Below are positions 32,282-40,528 of a stretch of DNA of 43,274 nt, piece after piece; the first letter of the stretch is position 1, and the number at the start of each line of letters is the position of its first letter. The position numbers and the translations under genes are program-made. Source of the stretch: GCA-020343675 sp964462945 (GTDB lineage Bacteria > Planctomycetota > Phycisphaerae > Sedimentisphaerales > Anaerobacaceae); contig CAYWZW010000046.1 in the NCBI GenBank assembly GCA_964462945.1, forward strand, positions 1-43,274. Reading direction: 5' to 3'. The notes beneath the pieces are model-generated. The model was not told the DNA's origin. It ran no database searches and worked only from the letters and a program-made list of their open reading frames with translations.

Positions 32282-32576
32282 AGATGACCTCGCCGCGCTC
32301 AATTTCGTCCAGGAAAGTTTCACCCTGTACGCCGGCCCTTAAAGGCAAGATGTCCATAGGAATCATGCGAGCAATATCGCGGGTTTTTCTGCGATATTTC
32401 AGAGCCAGTGGAAGGTATTTCTCGTCGCTGTCCTGAAATACGGCAACATCCAGATCATGGGGATTGTCCGAGGTAACAAACGAACCAAAAACAACAATCC
32501 GGCACACCTCCCTTTCGGTCTTCAGAGAGCCGACCAACCGCTGCTTCAGTAACTCTTTTTCTTGTTCCGTAAACAT
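32253..32576 (-). CDS. Minimal nucleotidyltransferase (MNT)
   Basis: 107 residues from the ATG at 32576. VFGSFVTS followed by HDLDVAVF gives the GS-x-D-x-D active site (Gly31-Ser32, Asp41, Asp43) of the pol-beta-like minimal nucleotidyltransferases. The C-terminal strand contains PMDILPLRAG, a likely third acidic position. It is first in a two-gene unit with the HEPN gene. A promoter candidate lies 60 bases upstream (32636-32664). Confidence 0.88.
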   Translation of the reverse strand: MFTEQEKELLKQRLVGSLKTEREVCRIVVFGSFVTSDNPHDLDVAVFQDSDEKYLPLALKYRRKTRDIARMIPMDILPLRAGVQGETFLDEIERGEVIYERADENVA

Positions 32577-32635
32577 AATCTCACACAAATCGCAATGGGC
32601 ATTAGTAACCGGAATTACTTCCAGCAACAGAAGCT

Positions 32636-32664
32636 ATTATCATACCATCTTAAAACATCATCAA
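32636..32664 (-). promoter_or_regulatory. Putative promoter of the MNT/HEPN operon
   Basis: On the minus strand TTGATG (complement of 32659-32664), a 17-base spacer and GATAAT (complement of 32636-32641). The leader before the MNT ATG would be about 55 bases. Confidence 0.45.
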
Positions 32665-32709
32665 GAACAAGAAACCGGCCTTAAGATTCTTCTTTCCAGT
32701 CTCTATCGC

Positions 32710-33096
32710 TCAATTCCTGAGAATCGTAACTATAAGTGCGATAGCGCTGATTGCCACTCCTAAAACTATCCAAAACCACATATGTTCGGTAAACCAGACT
32801 CCCATAGTACCGATAGTGGAGCTATATTTTCTCCCAAGATTTATTACTTCACTACTCAGCTTGACTTCTATCTGGCCGGTCTCGCGCACTTTTTTAACAC
32901 CTTGGACAAGAGCGTGCTTCTGCAAAGCTCTGAGTACATTCATAACGAATGTTTCGTCGATATGTTTTCCCTTCTGCTTCTTCTTTTCGCGCAATTCCTT
33001 TATTATCGTATCGGGATCTCGCTGGCAAATATTATCCGCTCTACCCTGCGAATAATAGTAACGGAGTAATATTCTTTCATCCTTTGGCAGCCACAT
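32710..33096 (-). CDS. Small tail-anchored membrane protein of unknown function
   Basis: 128 residues from the ATG at 33096. The N-terminal 90 residues are charged and helical (IIKELREKKKQKGKHIDETF, then VLRALQKHALVQG), possibly a winged-helix-like domain. The C-terminus is one membrane helix (WFWIVLGVAISAIALIVTIL) followed by RN, so the protein should be anchored with its N-terminus in the cytoplasm. No family is recognised. It begins 19 bases after the dnaE stop on the same strand and may be read through from dnaE. No clear ribosome site. Confidence 0.65.
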   Translation of the reverse strand: MWLPKDERILLRYYYSQGRADNICQRDPDTIIKELREKKKQKGKHIDETFVMNVLRALQKHALVQGVKKVRETGQIEVKLSSEVINLGRKYSSTIGTMGVWFTEHMWFWIVLGVAISAIALIVTILRN

Positions 33097-33114
33097 AATC
33101 AAGTTTCAAGAATC

Positions 33115-36100
33115 CTATTTTACTAACTGGAAGTTTTCTTCGCCGACTAATTGCCGCATTTTCCGGCAGAAGTCTATATCGGGGTTGACGCTCAATTCCT
33201 TGTCGGCGGCGGCATAGACCTTGCCTTTGTGGGTTCGCACCGCGACATAGACGGGGCTCCTGCCCTTGTGATGCTGGCAGATGCTCTTGATCATCGCCAC
33301 CTTCTCTTTGCTCACGTCCTCGGCGTTCAGCTTGATTTTGACTTTCGCGGCCAAATGCTCGCGCACCCCTTCGAGACTGATCAGCTCCTCGGCGATGACG
33401 TTGGGTTTTTCTCTGCGGTAATCGGCTTTGCCTTTGACAAACACCACGGTATCCGCGGCCAGCATGTCACCATACCGGTTCAGCACCTCGGGAAACAGCA
33501 CCACCTCGACCTGGCCCTGCAAATCCTGAAGCGTGAAGACGGCCATCTTCGAGCCCGCGTTCCGCCCCGTCTTGGTCAGGTTGAATCGTATCTTGGTGAT
33601 CATGCCGCCGATGACGATCTGTTTCTCGCCGTTGGCCTCCGTCAGTTCTGCGCTGTTGTGGGTGGAATAGATGCTGATCGTCTCGGCGTGATGGCTGAGC
33701 GGGTTGCTGGTGACATAGAAGCCGAGAACCTCCTTCTCATAAGCCAGCATCTGCGGCTCGGGCCAGGGGGCGACAACGGGCAGGCGCTTATGGTCCTGTG
33801 AATAATCGCTCTGGTCGGCCATCTGGCCGAAGAAGCTCATTTGCCCCTTTTGCTTGTCGGCCTGCAAGCTCGCGCCATTCTCCATGGCCCCTTCGAGCCC
33901 GGCCATCATCTGCGCCCGGCCCCCGCCCAGCTTGTCGAACGCCCCGGCCTTGATGAGGGCCTCGAGCACCTGCTTATTGGCCGCCCGCAGGTCCACGTTC
34001 TCGCAGAAATGGAACAGGCTGCGGAACCTGCCGACCTGCTGCCGGGCGACAATGATTTGCTCGACGGCCTTTTCGCCCACGCCCTTGACGGCGGCCAGCC
34101 CGAAGCGGATGACGCCCTTGTTCTTTTGCCCCTCCTGCCCCTGCTGCTCATAGAGCGGCGTAAAATCGACGCCGCTTTGGTTGATGTCGGGCGCCAGCAC
34201 CTCGATCCCCATCTGGCTGCACTCGGCGATATAATCGACGATCTTGTCGGTGTTGTCCATTTCGTAAGTCAGCAGGGCCGCCATGAACTCGACGGGCCAG
34301 TGCGCCTTCATGTAGGCCGTCTGATACGCGATGAACGCGTAGCGGGTCGAGTGGCTCTTGTTGAAGCCGTAGCCGGCGAACCGCTCGATCAGCTCGAAAA
34401 TCTGCTCGGCCTGCTGGCTGCTCAAGCCTTTATTCACACAGCCGGCGATAAATCGCTCCCGCTCCTTGGCAATGACCTTGGCCTTCTTCTTGCTGATGGC
34501 CTTGATCAGGGCGTATGCCTCGCGCAGCGGGATGTCCCCCAGGCGGTTGCAGATTCGCATAACTTGTTCTTGATACGTCATTACCCCGTACGTTTCTTCG
34601 AGCACTTCGGTCATGATCGGGTGCGGCAGGCTCCACTTGGCCCCGTGCTTGCGCTCGATATAGTCGGGAATCAGGATCATCGGGCCGGGCCGGTACAGCG
34701 CGTTGGCGGCGATCAAATCTTCGATCCGGTCGGGCTTCATCTTCATCAGCAGGTTCTGCATACCGCCCGATTCGAACTGGAAAACGCCTTTCGTTCGGCC
34801 TTCCGAAAAAAGCTCGAAGACCTTCGCGTCGGCCAGATCGAGCTTTTCCAGGTCGATGTCTGTTCCGTGGACGTCCTTGACCAACTGGCGGGCGCGTTCC
34901 AGGACGCTGAGCGTGGTCAGGCCCAAAAAGTCCATCTTCAGCAGGCCGACTTTCTCGACCGTCGGCCCTTCAAACTGTGTCACGATGTCGTCGGAGCCGG
35001 GCGCCTTGTACAACGGCACGAAATTGGTCAAAGGCTCGTCCGCAATGACCACGCCCGCCGCGTGGACCGAGGCGTGCCGGGCAAGGCCCTCGAGCTTCTG
35101 GCCGATGTCGATGACCTTTCTGGTCACTTCGCTCTGATCGTACGCGGCCTTCAATTCAGGCTCGGTCTTGAGCGCCTTGTCAAGCGTCATATCGAGCGAG
35201 AACGGCACGAGCTTGGCCAGCTTGTCCGCTTCGCTCAACGGCACGCCGAGCACCCGGCAGATGTCGCGAATGACCGCCTTCGCCTTCATCGTTCCAAACG
35301 TGATGATCTGCGCGACGTGGCCGTACTTCTGCCGCACGTAGTCGATGATTTTCGCCCGGTGCACCTGGCAGATGTCGATGTCGATATCGGGCATCTCGTT
35401 GCGGTGCGGGTCCATGAAGCGCTCGAAGAGCAAATCGTATCGAATGGGGTCCACGTCGCACAGCCCGAGACAGTATCCGGCCAGCGTCCCCACGCCGCTG
35501 CCCCTGGCCCCGATGGGGATGCCGTGTTGATGGGCATACTCGCAGAAATCCCACACGATGAGGAAGTAGCTGGCAAAGCCTTTCGACTCGATCACGTCCA
35601 GCTCCCTGTCGAGTCTGGCCCTGATTTGCTCGGTGACTTCGCCGTATCTTCTCTTTGCCCCCTCGTGGCACAACTTAGTGAGAAATTGTTCGGGGGTCGA
35701 GCCGTCCGGCGGCTCGAAACGCGGCGCGTGCCGGGTCTTCAAGTCGATCTCGACGTTGCAGCGCTCGGCAATCGCCTGCGTATTGTCGCAGGCCTCGCTT
35801 GTTTCGGCAAAAAGCTGACGCATCTCGCGCGGACTCTTGAGATAGACGTCCGGCGGATAAATCATCCGGTCGGGGTCGTCGGAGTGCTTGCCCGTGCTGA
35901 TGGCGCAAAGGCAATTGTGGGCCTCGTGGTCGCTCTGCTCTAAGAAGTGCACGTCGTTTGTCGCCACCAGGCCCAGCCCCATCTTTTTCGCAAGATCAAT
36001 TAGTCCCTGACGAGCGTTCGGGTCGTCGCCTTCGTGGCTTTGTATCTCGATGAAGAATCGTTCCGGCCCGAAAATCTTCAGATAACTTTCCGCCGCCCGG

Positions 36101-36576
36101 TGTGCCGCTTTCTCGTCGCCGCCGGCAACTGCCGCCGCGACCTCCCCTTTCAGGCAGGCGGTGGCGCAGATAAGGCCCTCGTTCAGCTCGGCTAAGATTT
36201 CCTTGTCAATCCTCGGGCGATAGTAGAACCCGTCCAGATAGCCGGTGCTCGCCAGCTTCAGCAGGTTTTGATAGCCGGCGTTGTTCTGAGCCAACAGTAT
36301 CAGATGATAGGCCGCATCGGCGATGCTGGTCTTTGTCCGATCGAGCCGGCTGCCGGGCGCAACGTAGGCCTCGATCCCGATGATCGGCTTGATATGTGCG
36401 GCCAAGGCCTTCGTATAGAACTCGACAGCGCCGAACATGTTGCCGTGGTCGGTGACGGCCACAGCCTCCATGTTGAGCTTCTTGCATTGCTTCAGTAGAT
36501 TATCGAGCGAAATCGCGCCATCCAGCAGCGAATACTGACTGTGCAAATGAAGATGCGTAAATCCTTTACCTGACAT
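33115..36576 (-). CDS. dnaE: DNA polymerase III subunit alpha
   Basis: 1153 residues, the replicative DNA polymerase catalytic subunit. The N-terminal PHP domain has FTHLHLHSQYSLLDGA and VTDHGNMFGA. The palm has GARGSGVGTLAGYCLGLCDV and the catalytic PDIDIDIC (Asp397, Asp399, Asp401). Further motifs are LLKMDFLGLTTLS, ALYRPGPM, YQEQVMRI and FNKSHSTRYAFIAYQTAYMK. The C-terminal half has the helix-hairpin-helix region (AAVKGVGEKAVEQI) and an OB fold (IGGMITKIRF, then GQVEVVLFPEV). Length is normal for DnaE1. GGAGG lies 12 bases before the ATG. No frameshift. Confidence 0.98.
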   Translation of the reverse strand: MSGKGFTHLHLHSQYSLLDGAISLDNLLKQCKKLNMEAVAVTDHGNMFGAVEFYTKALAAHIKPIIGIEAYVAPGSRLDRTKTSIADAAYHLILLAQNNAGYQNLLKLASTGYLDGFYYRPRIDKEILAELNEGLICATACLKGEVAAAVAGGDEKAAHRAAESYLKIFGPERFFIEIQSHEGDDPNARQGLIDLAKKMGLGLVATNDVHFLEQSDHEAHNCLCAISTGKHSDDPDRMIYPPDVYLKSPREMRQLFAETSEACDNTQAIAERCNVEIDLKTRHAPRFEPPDGSTPEQFLTKLCHEGAKRRYGEVTEQIRARLDRELDVIESKGFASYFLIVWDFCEYAHQHGIPIGARGSGVGTLAGYCLGLCDVDPIRYDLLFERFMDPHRNEMPDIDIDICQVHRAKIIDYVRQKYGHVAQIITFGTMKAKAVIRDICRVLGVPLSEADKLAKLVPFSLDMTLDKALKTEPELKAAYDQSEVTRKVIDIGQKLEGLARHASVHAAGVVIADEPLTNFVPLYKAPGSDDIVTQFEGPTVEKVGLLKMDFLGLTTLSVLERARQLVKDVHGTDIDLEKLDLADAKVFELFSEGRTKGVFQFESGGMQNLLMKMKPDRIEDLIAANALYRPGPMILIPDYIERKHGAKWSLPHPIMTEVLEETYGVMTYQEQVMRICNRLGDIPLREAYALIKAISKKKAKVIAKERERFIAGCVNKGLSSQQAEQIFELIERFAGYGFNKSHSTRYAFIAYQTAYMKAHWPVEFMAALLTYEMDNTDKIVDYIAECSQMGIEVLAPDINQSGVDFTPLYEQQGQEGQKNKGVIRFGLAAVKGVGEKAVEQIIVARQQVGRFRSLFHFCENVDLRAANKQVLEALIKAGAFDKLGGGRAQMMAGLEGAMENGASLQADKQKGQMSFFGQMADQSDYSQDHKRLPVVAPWPEPQMLAYEKEVLGFYVTSNPLSHHAETISIYSTHNSAELTEANGEKQIVIGGMITKIRFNLTKTGRNAGSKMAVFTLQDLQGQVEVVLFPEVLNRYGDMLAADTVVFVKGKADYRREKPNVIAEELISLEGVREHLAAKVKIKLNAEDVSKEKVAMIKSICQHHKGRSPVYVAVRTHKGKVYAAADKELSVNPDIDFCRKMRQLVGEENFQLVK

Positions 36577-36933
36577 AGCTTACGTCGTCCTCCCTAAAAG
36601 TACGGCTTACATCGAAATGATATGCTCATCCGCTCCCGTTGTCAATCAAAATACACACAAACGTTACTCAAGGGTGCATGTCATGATCGTTAGGTAGCGA
36701 GGTCGAGTCATCTCGAGCGCAGCGAAGCGAAGTCGAGAGATCTGGCTGCGAACAGGACACACTACCGATGTGCAAGCAGATTTCTCCGTTCCGGCCCGCC
36801 TCCGGCGGACCTCCAGTCGAAATGACAGCAGGCACCGGCCTTTGGGAGAATGTACCTACAATCTCGAACTGCACCCGCAGGCTGCAGGCAAGAAAAACTT
36901 GTGGAGAACGGCGGGGGGTGTTATAAGATACAC
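36577..36933. other. Divergent spacer between dnaE and thi4
   Basis: It contains the palindromic element at 36707-36826. No TPP riboswitch (THI box) was recognised before the thiazole synthase gene, although one would be plausible there. Confidence 0.5.
36707..36826. repeat. Palindromic GTCATCTCGAG...GTCGAAATGAC element
   Basis: The left arm GTCATCTCGAGCGCAGCGAA runs to GTCGAGAGATCTGGCTGC. The right arm runs from GCAGATTTCTCCGTTCCGG to CCAGTCGAAATGAC. An inner hairpin GCCCGCC-TCC-GGCGGAC is present. Same family as 11454-11567 and 23184-23301. Confidence 0.85.
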
Positions 36934-37695
36934 ATGATCGAGACTGAAATTTCCAGGGCAATCCTCGAAGAATATAACATGCGGTTGCTGGAACATCTTG
37001 AAAATGACGTGGTCATCGTCGGGGCCGGGCCCGCGGGATTGACCGGAGGGTATTATCTGGCCAAGGCGGGCGTCAAGACCGTCATTATCGAAAGGAAGCT
37101 GTCCATCGGCGGAGGCATCTGGGGCGGGGCTGCGGGCTACAACGTCATCGCCGTCCAGGATAAAGACATTCTCGACGAATTCGGCATCGCGGCGAAAAGG
37201 CAAAAAGGCCTGTATGTCACCGATGCAATCGAGTTCGCCACGGCGCTGGCCTACAAGGCGAAAAAGGCGGGCGCGGAAATCTTCAACCTGATGGAGGCCG
37301 AGGATATCATCCTCAAAACCGAGCGAATCGAGGGCATCGTGGTGAACGGTACGGCGATAAAGATCGCCGGCCTGCACGTGGACCCGTTCTGCATCGCTGC
37401 CAAGTACGTGGTCGATACGACGGGTCACCCTGCGGAAGTAGTCAACATGCTGACCAAAAGAAGGCCGCAGCTTTGCCCGAAGGGGATACAGGAGAGCTTC
37501 ATGGACGTCGAGAAGGCCGAGGCCGGCGTCGTGGAAAAGACCGGCGAGATCTTCCCCGGCCTTTACGTAGCCGGCATGTCCGTCTGCGCCGTTTACAACC
37601 TGCCCCGAATGGGCCCCATCTTCGGCGGCATGCTCAAGTCCGGCCAAAAAGCCGCAGAGCTGATTATCAAGAAACTAAAATCTTCCAAAAAATAG
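36934..37695 (+). CDS. thi4: Thi4-type thiazole synthase, sulfide-dependent type
   Basis: 253 residues from the ATG at 36934; the longer frame to 36850 overlaps the repeat region. It makes the thiazole moiety of thiamine from NAD and glycine. The dinucleotide-binding motif is DVVIVGAGPAGLTGGYYLAK. GGGIWGGAAGY and MGPIFGGMLKSGQKAAELI are family motifs. In AIKIAGLHVDPFCIAAKYVV the residue at the position of the suicidal Cys of fungal and plant Thi4 is His148. This is the archaeal-like arrangement that uses external sulfide catalytically, fitting an anaerobic, sulfidic habitat. The gene stands alone. Confidence 0.93.
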   Translation: MIETEISRAILEEYNMRLLEHLENDVVIVGAGPAGLTGGYYLAKAGVKTVIIERKLSIGGGIWGGAAGYNVIAVQDKDILDEFGIAAKRQKGLYVTDAIEFATALAYKAKKAGAEIFNLMEAEDIILKTERIEGIVVNGTAIKIAGLHVDPFCIAAKYVVDTTGHPAEVVNMLTKRRPQLCPKGIQESFMDVEKAEAGVVEKTGEIFPGLYVAGMSVCAVYNLPRMGPIFGGMLKSGQKAAELIIKKLKSSKK

Positions 37696-38216
37696 TCCGT
37701 ATCTCTTGCCACAGACGTCGTCCTGAGCCCAATCGAAGGAGAGCACCGAGGACACAGAGTTTTTCTACTATGGAGTCCTCAGAAATTCCTCCGCAGAAAC
37801 GAGGCACGTTGGCAGGCAGCCACCCACTGTCATTCCGAGCCCATTCGACTGCGCTCAGAGTAAACTCCGTCGAGGAATCTATTTTGAACAGATCTCTCCG
37901 TTCCGCCTTCGGCTTCAGTCGAGATGACAAAAAGCGTTCAGAAGACGGCACGCCCCTTTGGACAACCGCAACTCCAAACAATTGCCTTTATTCACACAAA
38001 ATTTCCCTTGCAAGCCCACCGCTCATGTCATATCATCCAACCACAAATGCGAAAAAGCACAGCCTCGCTGAAGGGAAGGCATTGTCGGATACAGATATGA
38101 TTCAACTACGAAATTCAGAATCTGCTGTGGCTTCTGGAGCAGAACCCATGTGGTTAAACTACGAAGTCGTTAGTGTGTTCTTGAATAAGTAGTCCCAAAA
38201 CTCACGGGAATATGTT
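37696..38216. other. Gene-free spacer upstream of the TIR gene
   Basis: It contains a short reverse repeat unit GTCCTGAGCCCAATCGAAGG (37720-37739), the palindromic element at 37829-37928, and then AT-richer DNA leading to the TIR gene. No gene was found in 37930-38216. Confidence 0.5.
37829..37928. repeat. Palindromic GTCATTCCGAG...GTCGAGATGAC element
   Basis: GTCATTCCGAGCCCATTCGA continues to CCGTCGAGGAATCT. The return arm is AGATCTCTCCGTTCCGCC, then CAGTCGAGATGAC. The arms pair imperfectly, and CATTCGACTGCGCTCAGAG inside is again a TCGA/CTCAG unit. Confidence 0.8.
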
Positions 38217-39110
38217 ATGAATATCTTTATTAGCTGGTCTGGGGAGGAAAGTAAAGAATTGGCGGAAGCCCTTCGCCGATGGCTTCCAAATGTAATTCAA
38301 GCTATAAATCCATTCTATTCACCAGTAGACATTAAAGCCGGAACAAGATGGAGTAGCGAAATTGCAGAAAAACTGCAATCAACAAAGATCGGTATTATAT
38401 GTCTCACGCGTGACAATTTGAATGCTCCGTGGCTCATGTTTGAAGCAGGTGCTTTGTCAAAACAGCTCGAAGCTAGAGTATGCCCCATCTTATTCGGTCT
38501 TAAACCAACTGATGTCCAAGGTCCTTTGACACAATTCCAGTTGAACCAGTTCAGCCCCGAAGGTATCTATAATGTTTTGGCTTCGATTAATGAGCAGCTT
38601 GAGCCCGACAGTCTGTCCGTCGAAACATTGAGGAGTGCCTTTGAAAAATGGTGGCCCGAGCTTGATGCGACAACAAAAAAGATATTATCAAAAAATAGTA
38701 GCTCACCAACTATCAAGTCCAATCGCACAGAAAGAGACCTCATCGAAGAGATACTCATCCGGATTAGAAACAGTACCGTAGAATATCCTATTAATGCGGA
38801 CATGATTGAGTTGCTCATTCATTGCTACAGGAGTCTGACAGATACCATAAGATACATTGTAGATCACAAGAAGAGAGATTCCGCAGCACAAGCCTTGTAT
38901 AACCTGCAATTCCCTACGCAGCATTTCATCACACGAATCAGCGATACAAATAAGCGCCAGGAGCTTGCAAAATCATATGCCGATGTAGTGAGTATACTAT
39001 ATCGGGACGTCGGGGATGTTGATAAAGATAAGCTGATTAGAAATCTAATACACCCGTCGCATGGACTGATCGTCACCGCACCAGTTATTCCCAAGGCAAG
39101 CCAGCGGTGA
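38217..39110 (+). CDS. TIR-domain protein
   Basis: 297 residues. The TIR domain (about 1-110) opens with MNIFISWSGEESKELAEALR and continues through DIKAGTRWSSEIAEKLQSTK and ICLTRDNLNAPWLMFEAGAL. Glu76, just after PWLMF, is at the place of the NAD-cleaving glutamate of TIR enzymes. The C-terminal 150 residues are helical and unrecognised (LIEEILIRIRNSTVEYP and onward). Bacterial TIR proteins act in phage defence by consuming NAD or making a cyclic ADP-ribose signal. No partner effector gene lies beside it, so it may be a stand-alone system. It is clearly AT-richer than thi4 upstream. The ribosome site is weak (GGGAA). Confidence 0.85.
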   Translation: MNIFISWSGEESKELAEALRRWLPNVIQAINPFYSPVDIKAGTRWSSEIAEKLQSTKIGIICLTRDNLNAPWLMFEAGALSKQLEARVCPILFGLKPTDVQGPLTQFQLNQFSPEGIYNVLASINEQLEPDSLSVETLRSAFEKWWPELDATTKKILSKNSSSPTIKSNRTERDLIEEILIRIRNSTVEYPINADMIELLIHCYRSLTDTIRYIVDHKKRDSAAQALYNLQFPTQHFITRISDTNKRQELAKSYADVVSILYRDVGDVDKDKLIRNLIHPSHGLIVTAPVIPKASQR

Positions 39111-39312
39111 CATTCGCAGGGAAGAATTATGAGGGTGCCGTTTTGTAGGATGAGCAAGATTTTCGGCCAAGCTCAGTCGTAGCCCTGTATTGCCTCACCA
39201 TAAGTCCCATTTGGGATGCCTAACGGTGGCGTCCCCAAGGGAATGCTGTCAATGTCACGGGGCCTGAACCGCATGGGCAGCGAAGCTGCACCATCCTACG
39301 GGCTATCTGTCA

Positions 39313-39430
39313 GGCCAATATCGAAGTGCAAATTCGTGTCCCTTCGGCGGAGTTTACCATGAGCGTAGTCGAACTGGCTCAGGGCATGCTTAGTGCCTTC
39401 GTGGCTAATTCGGGATTCTACTGAATCGGG
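39313..39430 (+). repeat. Composite repeat: AATATCGAAGTGCAAATTCGTG ... TTAGTGCCTTCGTGGCT
   Basis: AATATCGAAGTGCAAATTCG (39319-39338) and TTAGTGCCTTCGTGGCT (39390-39406) are here about 50 bases apart. At 41763-41805 the same two parts lie only 2 bases apart. The extra stretch here (about 39340-39389) contains CCCTTCGGCGGAG and TAGTCGAACTGGCTCAGGGC, a TCGA/CTCAGG-type unit. The short unit thus appears inserted within an older repeat. Confidence 0.7.
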
Positions 39431-39432
39431 AG

Positions 39433-39476
39433 AATCGGGGGACGCCTTGCATATTTTTCAGGTGCGGCAAATCGTG
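39433..39476 (+). repeat. 44-bp direct repeat, left copy
   Basis: It starts AATCGGGGGACGCCTTGCAT and ends GTGCGGCAAATCGTG. An identical copy lies at 40485-40528 in the same orientation. The two flank the membrane-anchored gene 39539-40252. Text of the form AAATCGGGGGACGCC resembles the DNA around REP-associated or IS200-type transposase genes (from memory), but no transposase is present. Confidence 0.7.
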
Positions 39477-39538
39477 CGAGAGCACTCAGACCTGTTCAAA
39501 CCACGCGCTGTCGGATGGAAGGAACCTTCACCAAGATC

Positions 39539-40252
39539 CTACCGCCGGGCCAGGCGGTTGGCCATGTTCACGAGGTCCTTGTGTGCTTCCTGGAAGGCGT
39601 CCGAGTTGACCTTGTCCATGGCGTCAGGCGAGAGTTCTTCAATGAGCTGGATGCGGTACTTAATCACCGGCAGATCATCTCTGGTGGGATTTCGCGGGTC
39701 TGACAACCCATCCTCGTTCAAATCTTCAATCAGGTTCTGGCGTGCGTTCGCCGAGAGGCTCGGATCGTTGATAATCTGGATCCAGACCTCGTCGGCTTCG
39801 GGATTGTGGCCGATCAAACCCAAAGCGGCGCGTCCGCGCTGTTCCTTGATCGCCGGGTCGTTGAAGCGAGGATCCTGGTCGAGCGGGGCTGCCGCCGGCT
39901 CCGCTTGAACTGCGGTATTACTCTGACCATCGGCATCCGCCAGTGATGTCGGCGGACTGGCGGGTTCAGGCGCGAGCGGCTCTGGCTCGACGGAAACCTC
40001 TTCAATGGGTAACTGCTCTTGGATATTTTGAATTTCCGGCCCTTTCGGTGCCTGCTTGGTTTTGGGTATATCGGCCGGTTGAGCTGCTTTTGGAGCCTGT
40101 GCCAGGTGCTTTTCCCAAGACCTAAAACGAAATTCCCTGATAACCATCCCGATTCCGACCGCTGCCAGAAGAACAAGCACTGCACCAGCCAGGTTCTTGA
40201 TTGATATTGGTTTTTGTACGGTATCAGACCGGGATTTCCCATTTAACTTCAT
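39539..40252 (-). CDS. Membrane-anchored protein of unknown function
   Basis: 237 residues from the ATG at 40252, with AGGAGC upstream. A short basic cytoplasmic start is followed by a membrane helix (LAGAVLVLLAAVGIGMVI). Then comes a Pro/Glu/Ala-rich linker of about 90 residues (VEPEPLAPEPASPPTSL) and a C-terminal helical domain with NARQNLIEDLNEDGL and DAMDKVNSDAFQEAHKDLV. The domain should face the periplasm. No family is recognised; the NLIEDLNEDG segment hints at a helical-repeat scaffold. The gene has a near-consensus promoter and lies between 44-bp direct repeats. Confidence 0.75.
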   Translation of the reverse strand: MKLNGKSRSDTVQKPISIKNLAGAVLVLLAAVGIGMVIREFRFRSWEKHLAQAPKAAQPADIPKTKQAPKGPEIQNIQEQLPIEEVSVEPEPLAPEPASPPTSLADADGQSNTAVQAEPAAAPLDQDPRFNDPAIKEQRGRAALGLIGHNPEADEVWIQIINDPSLSANARQNLIEDLNEDGLSDPRNPTRDDLPVIKYRIQLIEELSPDAMDKVNSDAFQEAHKDLVNMANRLARR

Positions 40253-40281
40253 AGTCGGTGCTCCTGTACGCCACACTGTCT

Positions 40282-40310
40282 ATAGTACCACAACAGGGGT
40301 TCAATTTCAA
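40282..40310 (-). promoter_or_regulatory. Sigma-70-type promoter of the membrane-anchored gene
   Basis: On the minus strand TTGAAA (complement of 40305-40310), a 17-base spacer and TACTAT (complement of 40282-40287). The start would fall near 40275, about 23 bases before the ATG at 40252. Confidence 0.65.
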
Positions 40311-40458
40311 CATGTCTGGCCATAAACCCGGCCAATACGCTTGCCAGAAGGGCCCCAAGACACGCCAATTCGCTGAAAATCCAACATTTTGCCACTCTTT
40401 GATGCACCGCAACCAGCAATTTCTCCTCAGCGATCCGGGTTCTCGCTCCGTTGTCGGT

Positions 40459-40528
40459 GGGAAAATCGGGGGACGCCTTGGGAAAATCGGGGGACGCCTT
40501 GCATATTTTTCAGGTGCGGCAAATCGTG
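40459..40528 (+). repeat. Two tandem 21-bp units leading into the right copy of the 44-bp repeat
   Basis: A 21-base unit beginning GGGAAAATCGGGGGACGCCT occurs at 40459-40479 and again at 40480-40500. The second copy runs on into the full 44-bp repeat (40485-40528). The left copy at 39433 has a single unit with GGGAGAATC at its edge. Confidence 0.8.

Larger units (their letters stand above)
39111..39538. other. Gene-free spacer with stacked repeats
   Basis: It contains the GAACCGCATGGGCAG / CACCATCCTACGGG repeat (39266-39305), a unit shared with 41757-41825 and interrupted by an inserted short repeat (39313-39430), and the first copy of a 44-bp direct repeat (39433-39476). No gene. Confidence 0.55.

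Noticed and set aside
33841..35943. 700-codon open frame on the plus strand
   Set aside because: It is antisense to dnaE in GC-rich DNA. The translation is rich in His, Arg, Leu and Asp without motifs, and the dnaE frame is unmistakable.
36827..36933. TPP riboswitch expected before thi4
   Set aside because: No THI-box core was seen between the palindromic repeat and the start codon.
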